From Clostridiales bacterium UBA735 (GTDB taxonomy: Bacteria > Bacillota > Clostridia > Oscillospirales > Oscillospiraceae): a DNA stretch of 21,521 nt. Under the pieces are notes generated by a model. The model was not told where the DNA came from and did no database searches. It worked only from the letters and a program-made list of their open reading frames with translations. Positions 16,409 through 21,521 of the stretch are shown in pieces. The stretch spans positions 5,239 to 26,759 of the forward strand of contig DBLB01000155.1 of NCBI GenBank assembly GCA_002298695.1, read 5' to 3'. Position numbers and translations under genes: made by a program. Each line of letters begins with the position of its first letter. The stretch's first letter is position 1.

Positions 16409-17511
16409 GAATTCTTCGAAAGCTTGTCTGGCTGCTGCTCGTGCTGGGCCTCCTGATCCTCACGGTGCAGACGGCCAGCCCCCTGGCCCTCGGATTGGAA
16501 ATTTGCATGGTGGTTTTGCCACTGCTCTGCCTGCCCTTCAATTTGCTTGCGGCCAAAAAGCTGAAGCTGACGGCCCAGCTGCCGGTCAACCTCCGCAAGA
16601 GCGAGGACGCTGCGCTGGTGCTGACCGTACAGAACCCGTCCGCGCTCCCGGTCTGCCTGTGCGTCTGCCGCATCCGGCTGGAAAATCAGCTGAACGGGGA
16701 GAACCGGACCGCCGACCTCGCCTGCGGCATCTGGCCGAAGGGCACGCAGACCGTCCGCGCGTCGTTCGGCAGCCCCTACTGCGGCCGCATCCGCCTGACG
16801 GCGGAGTCCGTGCGCCTCTATGACTGCTTCGGCCTCATCGGGGTCAGAGCGGCGGCCGGGACGCATGCCGCCTGCGTCGTCCAGCCGGAGACGTTCCCGC
16901 AGACGCTCGTGCTCACGCCCTCCGCCGCCCGGGTGGAGGAAGCGGAGGACTATTCCGCCGAACGCCCCGGCAGCGACCTCTCGGAAATTTTCCAGATCCG
17001 CGACTATGTCCCGGGCGACAGCCCGCGGCAGGTCCACTGGAAGCTCTCCCAGAAATATGGGAAGCTCATCGTCAAAGATGCCTCCCTGCCCATCACGCGC
17101 TCCGCTGCCCTCTTCTGGGAGCGGACGGAGACGCACCCGACCGCCGTCCGCACCGACGCGGAGGCGGAAGTCGTCGTGTCGCTCTGCCGCAATCTACTGG
17201 CACAGTCCGTGCAGTTCACGCTCGGCTGGAATGAGCATGGCCGCCTCGTCCGCCATCTCGTGCGCGACCTGGACGAACTCATCGCCCTTCTGCCGCGCCT
17301 GTTCAAGGCCGCGCCGGAGCAGGGTGCGTCCGGTGCGTCGCTGCTGCTGCAAACCGTAGCTCCCGGCGCCTACTCGCACCTGATCTACGTCAGCGGTGAG
17401 CAGCCCGCCGCGGAAGAGCTCGCTGCGCTCGGCAGCCTCACGCCGCTCGTCTGCGGCGTGCATTACCAGGAAACCGGCTACGCCGAACAGCTCTCTGAGC
17501 TGACGATCTGA
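16405..17511 (+). CDS. DUF58 domain membrane protein
   Basis: Partner protein of MoxR ATPases, with a von Willebrand A-like domain in many relatives. 368 residues. Two closely spaced N-terminal membrane segments (about 7-24 and 28-49) precede a beta-rich extracytoplasmic or cytoplasmic domain. The DUF58 signature RDYVPGDSPRQVHWK is at 199-213, followed by GKLIVKD. The start codon overlaps the MoxR stop (ATGA), a sign of coupled translation and often of paired function. Biochemical role of the family is unknown; it is generally thought to help assemble or regulate surface structures. Confidence 0.92.
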   Translation: MRILRKLVWLLLVLGLLILTVQTASPLALGLEICMVVLPLLCLPFNLLAAKKLKLTAQLPVNLRKSEDAALVLTVQNPSALPVCLCVCRIRLENQLNGENRTADLACGIWPKGTQTVRASFGSPYCGRIRLTAESVRLYDCFGLIGVRAAAGTHAACVVQPETFPQTLVLTPSAARVEEAEDYSAERPGSDLSEIFQIRDYVPGDSPRQVHWKLSQKYGKLIVKDASLPITRSAALFWERTETHPTAVRTDAEAEVVVSLCRNLLAQSVQFTLGWNEHGRLVRHLVRDLDELIALLPRLFKAAPEQGASGASLLLQTVAPGAYSHLIYVSGEQPAAEELAALGSLTPLVCGVHYQETGYAEQLSELTI

Positions 17512-17521
17512 GGAGGCCGCT

Positions 17522-19744
17522 ATGAAACAGAACACATCCGGCCTCCATGTCGGCAAATACCGGGAACCTCCAACTCTGAAACACAGCCTGGCGGCCTCCA
17601 TCCTCCCGGCAGCCCTGATCTTCTTGGCCCTTGCCGGGCTGCTGATCTCTGTCACCGGGCTGACTGCCGTCCTGCCGCTTCTGGCCGCCGGCTTTGCCGG
17701 CCTGGCGCTCTGCGTGCTGGCCCGGCAGCTCCGGCAGGAAAACCTGCTGCTGCTCGCCGCACTCGCGGCGCTCGCCCTGCTGGCCGTGCTTGGCCGCGAT
17801 CTGCTGCTGAACGGCTTCGGCGCGCTCTGGAACGGACTGCGCGATCTCTGGGCGGCACAGCGGGGGCTGCTCCTGCCGCTGGCCGGGACGGATGGCAGCG
17901 GCCTCTGGCTGGCGGCGGCCCTGCTCGGCCTGCTTCTGGCCGCGCTCAGCCTCCTGCTGGCGCGTGTTCCGCTGCCGGCCTCGTGCCTGCTCATCGGCCT
18001 GACCATCGCGGCGGGCTTTGTCCAGATGACGGCCTGGCTTCCGCTGGCCGCCGCCGTCAGCGTCCTGCTTCTGACGCTGCACCGCCAGAGCGCGGTCGGC
18101 CTCACGGCCTGCTTCACACTTTCGGCCCTCTGCCTGCTGCTGGCCCTGCCGGTCAGCCGTTCTGCGCTGCTGCAAAGCGCCCTGACGCAGGCACAGTCCC
18201 TGCCGCACCGCTGGCGCTATGAGACCGCAGAAGATCCGCTCCCGGAAGGACAGCTCAGCGACAGCCTTCCGGAAACTTCAAGCGAGACCGTGCTCCTCTC
18301 TGTCACCGCCGACCGTGCCGATACGCTCTATCTGCGCGGCTTCGTCGGCGATACTTATGAAAATGGCACTTGGTCTGCGCTCGATACGGAAACCGCCGCG
18401 GCGGAAAAAGACCTGTTTTATTGGCTGCACGAAAACGGCTTCTATCCGCAGTCCCAGTTTGCATTCGCCGCGCAGCAGACCGGCGGATATGAGACGGAAA
18501 CCATACAGATTCGCAACCTTTCCGCCTGCTCGCTCTACCGGTATGAACCGTTCTCCGTCCTGCCCGCAAGCGCCGGGACGGCCAGGAACCGGCTTACCCC
18601 TTCCGCTGTGAAAACCTCAGGCTGGAACGGCGAACGCGAATATTCCTACACGGTAATTGCAGACGCTGGTACCATTCTCCCGCAGATTCTGGACGAATTG
18701 CAGCAAAACGAAGCAGACGACGCCTACCTCCAAATGGAGAGCGCCTACCGCGACTTTGTTGACTCCTACGCCCTTGCTGTCCCGCAGGAATTCACGGACG
18801 AACTGGGCAGCTTGCTCGAAGAAACCAAGCAAACTCTCAACCTTTCCGGCGCTTTAACAAAGGAAGAGGCCCAGCTCTGCGCCCTCTCCTTCCTGGAAAC
18901 CTGCTTTGGCGGCAATACGTCCCTTCCGCTGGACAGCACTGCCAAGGGCACGACCTACCAATATGCCACCGTTGCCGCCCTCGCGCTGCGCTATTACGGC
19001 ATCCCGGCCCGCTATGTCGAGGGCTTTACCGTCAAAACTGCGGAAAATGAGAACAGCTCCGTCACAGCGGAAAACGCCGGCGCCTGGGTCGAGGTGTATC
19101 AGGACGGCGTCGGCTGGCTGCCGCTGGCGCTGACGCCCGGCCTTGAGAGTCTCGCGCCGGAGCAGACGGAAACCGGCATCCGCCCCGTCGGCGCCGGTGA
19201 GGGAGAAGGAAACGGCCCGCGCATCACCGAGGGCCAGGAACCCGAGGAAGAGGACGCGGACCCGTCTGACGAATCAGACGATACGCCCGACGGCGGTCAG
19301 CGTACCGGCCTGCTCCGGAAGCCTGCTTTCTGGCTGCTGCTGTTCGCGGCGCTGCTGCTCCTGCTTGCCGCGGCGCTCGTCATCCGCCGCGCGGTGATTG
19401 TCGGAAAGCGTCGGAAGACCTTTGAAGACCCGGACAATGCCGAGGCAGTGGCCAGTCTGTTCGCAGACGCGGCGGCGCTGCTCGCCGCGCTGGGCATCGA
19501 CCGGGGGACCGGGTCGATGGACGCGCTTCGGCCCACGGTTCAGTCCCGCTTCGGCGACGGTTCGGCAGCGCTTTATTCGGACATGGCAGCGTTGAACGCA
19601 AAGGCACTTTTCTCCAGCCATAAACCGGACGATTCTGAGCGCAATTCCATGCAAAAATACCATGAAACTGTGCTGAATTTGGTCAAAACCGGAACAAAAT
19701 TCCCAAAAAAGCTCGCCCTCCGCTATCTCCGCTGCCTCTATTGA
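17522..19744 (+). CDS. Membrane transglutaminase-like protein lacking the catalytic triad
   Basis: 740 residues, with the layout of TgpA/YebA-like proteins that accompany MoxR and DUF58. About six to seven membrane helices occupy residues 15-210; an outside domain (about 215-600) contains a transglutaminase core; a single helix follows (602-622) with a cytoplasmic tail. The fold motif RYYGIPARYVEGF and AWVEVY/GWLPL are clear, but the three catalytic positions are changed. The Cys of the usual G-x-C is T478, the His before AWVEVY is G520, and the Asp of the usual D-P-T-P block is A536. It is therefore predicted to be an inactive pseudoenzyme, perhaps a binding or scaffold domain. GGAGG precedes the start, and it follows DUF58 by ten bases. 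A strong terminator comes after it. Confidence 0.88.
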   Translation: MKQNTSGLHVGKYREPPTLKHSLAASILPAALIFLALAGLLISVTGLTAVLPLLAAGFAGLALCVLARQLRQENLLLLAALAALALLAVLGRDLLLNGFGALWNGLRDLWAAQRGLLLPLAGTDGSGLWLAAALLGLLLAALSLLLARVPLPASCLLIGLTIAAGFVQMTAWLPLAAAVSVLLLTLHRQSAVGLTACFTLSALCLLLALPVSRSALLQSALTQAQSLPHRWRYETAEDPLPEGQLSDSLPETSSETVLLSVTADRADTLYLRGFVGDTYENGTWSALDTETAAAEKDLFYWLHENGFYPQSQFAFAAQQTGGYETETIQIRNLSACSLYRYEPFSVLPASAGTARNRLTPSAVKTSGWNGEREYSYTVIADAGTILPQILDELQQNEADDAYLQMESAYRDFVDSYALAVPQEFTDELGSLLEETKQTLNLSGALTKEEAQLCALSFLETCFGGNTSLPLDSTAKGTTYQYATVAALALRYYGIPARYVEGFTVKTAENENSSVTAENAGAWVEVYQDGVGWLPLALTPGLESLAPEQTETGIRPVGAGEGEGNGPRITEGQEPEEEDADPSDESDDTPDGGQRTGLLRKPAFWLLLFAALLLLLAAALVIRRAVIVGKRRKTFEDPDNAEAVASLFADAAALLAALGIDRGTGSMDALRPTVQSRFGDGSAALYSDMAALNAKALFSSHKPDDSERNSMQKYHETVLNLVKTGTKFPKKLALRYLRCLY

Positions 19745-19820
19745 TCCCCGCCGGATTTCATTCCTGCAAAACACTGCATTTCCGCCGAAAAAACGCGGAA
19801 CAGTCCACTCTAACCGCCAA

Positions 19821-20028
19821 AATACAATCCGATTTACGGAAGATTTTCAATCAAAAAACGCGGGACATCCCAGGATGTCCCGCGCTTTTACGCACTTTTT
19901 CGGATTATATACCAAAAAACGCACAATATTTTGCTCCAACCCGTAATACAGACTGATTTTCAGCAGATTTTCAATCAAAAAGTGTGGAATAACCAAGGAT
20001 GTCCAGAGATTTTTCATATTTTTTCAGA
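19821..20028. repeat. Tandem duplication containing the operon terminator
   Basis: 19821-19904 aligns without gaps to 19945-20028 at an offset of 124 bases. A 17-base block, AGATTTTCAATCAAAAA, is identical (19841-19857 and 19965-19981), as are AATACA at the left edge and AGGATGTCC in the hairpin. Differences are mainly transitions. The second copy has lost the hairpin symmetry, so only the first copy can terminate. Confidence 0.65.
19859..19889 (+). terminator. Terminator of the DUF4430-MoxR-DUF58-transglutaminase operon
   Basis: CGCGGGACATCC at 19859-19870 pairs perfectly with GGATGTCCCGCG at 19873-19884, with TTTT at 19886-19889. The two-base loop means the innermost pair probably opens. 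It stands 115 bases after the last gene of the operon. Confidence 0.88.
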
Positions 20029-20037
20029 AAAATGATG

Positions 20038-20067
20038 GAATTCGGACGAGCCGCCCCGACATACAAT
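20038..20067 (+). promoter_or_regulatory. Sigma-E-type sporulation promoter of sigK
   Basis: CATACAAT at 20060-20067 is a perfect match to the -10 element used by mother-cell sigma-E in Bacillota. GAATTCG at 20038-20044 matches the first four positions of the -35 element, with the normal 15-base spacing. In Bacillus subtilis sigK is transcribed by sigma-E, so the placement fits. Transcription would begin only about one base before the ribosome binding site. Confidence 0.75.
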
Positions 20068-20087
20068 GCGGCATGGAGGTGATGCCC

Positions 20088-20435
20088 ATGCTGTCTGCTG
20101 CGGTCTGGCTGATGCTGAGCAGTATGCTTTGTTCGCTTCGCGTCTCCAGCGGCGGAAGCTCCTTCCCGAAGCCGCTCAGCGCAGAGGAGGAACGGTACTA
20201 TCTGGCACGGTACGCCGAAGGGGATTTAGAGGCGCGAAATGTTCTGATTGAGCGGAATTTGCGGCTTGTTGCCCATATTATGAAGAAATATTATTCACAG
20301 TCCGCCGACCAGGAGGACCTGCTTTCCATCGGTACAATCGGCCTCATCAAAGGCATTTCCACATTCGATCCGTCAAAAGGTGCTCGCCTCGCAACCTATG
20401 CAGCCAGATGCGTAGAAAATGCTATACTAACGTAG
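20088..20435 (+). CDS. sigK: Sporulation sigma factor SigK, N-terminal part, interrupted
   Basis: Mother-cell late sporulation sigma factor; only the first 115 residues are present, of about 230 in complete proteins. A hydrophobic leader (about 3-16) resembles the pro-sequence of pro-sigma-K. Sigma-70 region 2 follows: [61 protein letters not shown] and [11 protein letters not shown]. Where relatives continue ENEILMHLR, this one reads ENAILT and stops, so the rest of region 2 and regions 3-4 are missing. GGAGGTGAT at 20075-20083 sets the start at 20088 rather than 20073. The break falls in the same conserved region where skin elements split sigK in B. subtilis and C. difficile. Mobile-element genes follow directly. 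A functional protein would need precise excision joining it to a distant 3' half. Confidence 0.88.
   Translation: MLSAAVWLMLSSMLCSLRVSSGGSSFPKPLSAEEERYYLARYAEGDLEARNVLIERNLRLVAHIMKKYYSQSADQEDLLSIGTIGLIKGISTFDPSKGARLATYAARCVENAILT
20420..20428 (+). promoter_or_regulatory. Extended -10 promoter at the sigK/element junction
   Basis: TGCTATACT at 20420-20428 is an extended -10 (TGn plus TATACT). No good -35 is visible 16-18 bases upstream. It spans the point where sigK similarity ends and could drive the HTH gene, giving a leader of about 57 nucleotides to the ATG at 20492. Confidence 0.4.
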
Positions 20436-20491
20436 TGGAACAGTCGGCGTTTCAGGTGGAAAACCATGAACCTTTTGGGGCAAAATGGTCT

Positions 20492-21031
20492 ATGTTCTGC
20501 CGCCTGAAAGTCCGCAGCTATGTATTGGCTGCGAATGTTGCAGGCACGTTAAAAGTTGCGCCGCTTCGAATTCTCAAGTTCCCGGTCATTCTTCCCCACA
20601 AGTTTTTGGATGCCGAGAAGTTCAATCTGCGCTTTTCGGACGCATCCGAGATCACAGAAATTGCGGACAAGCTGAGGTGGTATCGTTATCAGAAAGGACT
20701 TCGTCAGCGTGACGTGGCGGACTATGCGGGCATCGACCGCAGCACCTATATCCATTATGAAGAAGCAGGCCGGGACTATTATCCGAAGGAGCATATGGAG
20801 AAACTGGCGGAGCTGTTTGAGGTGCCGCTGGAAGATTTGATAGATGACTACAACCTGTTTCTGTTGCGGGGACAGGGGGAGCAAATCAAAGCCATTCGCC
20901 TGAAGCTCGGCTTGACGCAGAAGGCATATGCCGCACAACTCGGTGTCCCGCTGCAAAAGCTCAAGCGCTGGGAACAGGGTAAGGTGCAGATATTCAAATC
21001 CACATGGGAGAAGTATTTCAAACAGACGTAA
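20492..21031 (+). CDS. XRE-type regulator with two helix-turn-helix domains
   Basis: Probably a DNA-binding regulator of the element. 179 residues from the ATG at 20492. The N-terminal 50 residues are not recognised. A first HTH covers about 53-110 (ADKLRWYRYQKGLRQRDVADYAGIDRSTYIHYEE), and a second, shorter HTH about 130-175 (IKAIRLKLGLTQKAYAAQLGVPLQKLKRWEQG). The start is uncertain. The frame is open back to 20408 inside sigK, but that start has no ribosome binding site and lies upstream of the junction promoter. GGGG about 12 bases before 20492 is only a weak site. It is convergent with the - strand genes and ends at a shared terminator. Confidence 0.8.
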   Translation: MFCRLKVRSYVLAANVAGTLKVAPLRILKFPVILPHKFLDAEKFNLRFSDASEITEIADKLRWYRYQKGLRQRDVADYAGIDRSTYIHYEEAGRDYYPKEHMEKLAELFEVPLEDLIDDYNLFLLRGQGEQIKAIRLKLGLTQKAYAAQLGVPLQKLKRWEQGKVQIFKSTWEKYFKQT

Positions 21032-21037
21032 CCATAG

Positions 21038-21078
21038 CAAACGGGCAGACCGGCTCTCAATGCCGGTCTGCCCGTTTG
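21038..21078. terminator. Bidirectional terminator between convergent genes
   Basis: CAAACGGGCAGACCGGC at 21038-21054 pairs perfectly with 21062-21078 (17 pairs, loop TCTCAAT). It sits 7 bases after the HTH gene and 9 bases before the stop of the - strand small gene. T-tracts on both sides are short, being part of the stem. Confidence 0.75.
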
Positions 21079-21086
21079 TGTATGTA

Positions 21087-21263
21087 TCATTTCTGCGCCT
21101 TCAGGTGCTTCACTGCCGCGTCTACCAGCTCCAGCTTCTGTTCCGTGGAACAGGGCAGCTTCTGGACATTTTTCAGCACCTGCTCGGACTGGAACTTCGC
21201 CAACTCCTGTGCAAGCTCCTGCTTTGCCTGCTGTGACTTGGGGAAAATCAGAAATACTTCCAT
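21087..21263 (-). CDS. Small element protein, 58 residues, unknown function
   Basis: Begins MEVFLIFPKSQQAKQELAQ and ends HLKAQK. AAAGGAGGG at 21269-21277 is well placed for the ATG at 21263. It is mostly helical and Gln/Glu/Lys/Leu-rich, with one cysteine, and I do not recognise the family. It lies downstream of the RepA-like gene on the same strand, as small accessory proteins do in conjugative elements. The same frame is open upstream except for one TAG at 21300-21302, which separates it from a 15-codon frame. Confidence 0.7.
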   Translation of the reverse strand: MEVFLIFPKSQQAKQELAQELAKFQSEQVLKNVQKLPCSTEQKLELVDAAVKHLKAQK

Positions 21264-21299
21264 CGCTGCCCTCCTTTCCAGAGCGTTTGCTGCTTCAAT

Positions 21300-21347
21300 C
21301 TATGCGCGATTTCCAATGCGTATGTAGATGTTTTGCATGCTATGCAT
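21300..21347 (-). CDS. Possible 15-residue peptide or broken N-terminus of the small protein
   Basis: An ATG at 21347, four bases after the stop of the RepA-like gene, opens MHSMQNIYIRIGNRA and ends with TAG at 21300-21302. Beyond the TAG the frame continues without a break into the 58-residue gene. It could be a translated leader peptide, or the true N-terminus of a longer protein interrupted by a nonsense mutation. I see no independent Shine-Dalgarno; translation would rely on coupling to the upstream gene. Confidence 0.35.
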   Translation of the reverse strand: MHSMQNIYIRIGNRA

Positions 21348-21351
21348 GGTC

Positions 21352-21521
21352 TCAATTCTGCGTATCGGGCTCTTCCTTGACGATCAACTTTGCATCCGCC
21401 GGGTAATTCAGCGTGATGAGGGCTGGCTTTCCCAGCCCCTGCTTGCGGCGGATAATGAGGCCACTGTACTCCAGCTCCCGGAAGATCCGCGTGGCGCTCT
21501 GGCGGCTGCGGTGGAGCTTGA
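21352..21521 (-). CDS. RepA_N-like replication initiator, C-terminal end of the visible part (partial)
   Basis: Only the last 55 residues are in the window; the gene begins beyond position 21521. The stretch SRQSATRIFRELEYSGLI, then RRKQGLGKPALITLNYP, reads as the recognition helix and wing of a winged-helix domain. It resembles the N-terminal domain of RepA_N-type initiators of plasmids and integrative elements in Bacillota. The protein ends soon after, with an acidic tail (EEPDTQN), so this may be a short variant or a truncated one. It supports a plasmid- or ICE-like origin of the sequence interrupting sigK. The family call rests on a short stretch. Confidence 0.6.
   Translation of the reverse strand, partial: KLHRSRQSATRIFRELEYSGLIIRRKQGLGKPALITLNYPADAKLIVKEEPDTQN

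Larger units (their letters stand above)
20421..21521. mobile_element. Left end of a skin-like integrated element inside sigK
   Basis: Starts where sigK similarity ends, around 20421, and runs beyond the window. The visible cargo is a double-HTH regulator (+), a small protein (-), a short upstream peptide (-) and the end of a RepA_N-like replication initiator (-). Such a set is typical of plasmids and integrative-conjugative elements. Base composition looks less GC-rich than in the neighbouring operons. No integrase or recombinase is within the window, and the right boundary and second sigK half are not visible. Confidence 0.7.

Noticed and set aside
20073..20087. Upstream ATG of sigK at 20073
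   Set aside because: The near-perfect GGAGGTGAT at 20075-20083 would then be coding; it is correctly spaced for the ATG at 20088.
1..21521. CRISPR array, tRNA or rRNA genes
   Set aside because: No regularly spaced repeats, no cloverleaf and no rRNA-like sequence were seen on either strand.

Overview
The window looks like chromosome of a GC-rich, spore-forming Clostridia member, most likely an Oscillospiraceae-type gut anaerobe. The grounds are a Bacillota-style glgB-glgC-glgD-glgA cluster with the paired GlgC/GlgD subunits, strong AGGAGG ribosome binding sites, a SigK-type sporulation sigma factor behind a sigma-E-like promoter, and a MoxR/DUF58/transglutaminase-like operon. The genus call is inference.

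Layout. (1) Positions 1-740: a strong terminator of an upstream gene, then about 650 bases without a convincing gene, holding a candidate promoter and a leader hairpin ahead of glgB. (2) 741-8304: a five-gene glycogen operon on the + strand: branching enzyme, ADP-glucose pyrophosphorylase, its non-catalytic partner GlgD, glycogen synthase and a GH13 alpha-glucan hydrolase. (3) 8380-8891: rplS (ribosomal protein L19) with its own promoter, structured leader and terminator. (4) 8973-10277 on the - strand: a membrane-anchored CapA-family protein, divergent from (5) 10522-11412, a membrane-anchored GH25 muramidase-like protein. (6) 11428-19889: a long transcription unit that starts with a good promoter, a cobalamin riboswitch and an intrinsic terminator, then a 1214-residue exported protein with a DUF4430 (transcobalamin-like) domain and eight CxxC motifs, a MoxR AAA+ ATPase, a DUF58 protein and a membrane transglutaminase-like protein whose Cys-His-Asp triad is absent. 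(7) 20038-20435: a sigma-E-type promoter and the N-terminal half of sigK, cut off inside the conserved region-2 block. (8) From about 20421 to the window end: mobile-element sequence with a double-HTH regulator, a small protein, a possible leader peptide and the end of a RepA_N-like replication initiator.

Two parts stand out. First, the B12 riboswitch appears to control a whole surface-protein/MoxR/DUF58/pseudo-transglutaminase operon. The genes overlap or nearly touch, so the ATPase module is likely B12-controlled together with the DUF4430 protein, which suggests a corrinoid-related surface system. Second, sigK is split by foreign DNA in the manner of the skin elements of Bacillus subtilis and Clostridioides difficile, but the visible cargo here looks like a plasmid or integrative-conjugative element (RepA_N) rather than a phage.
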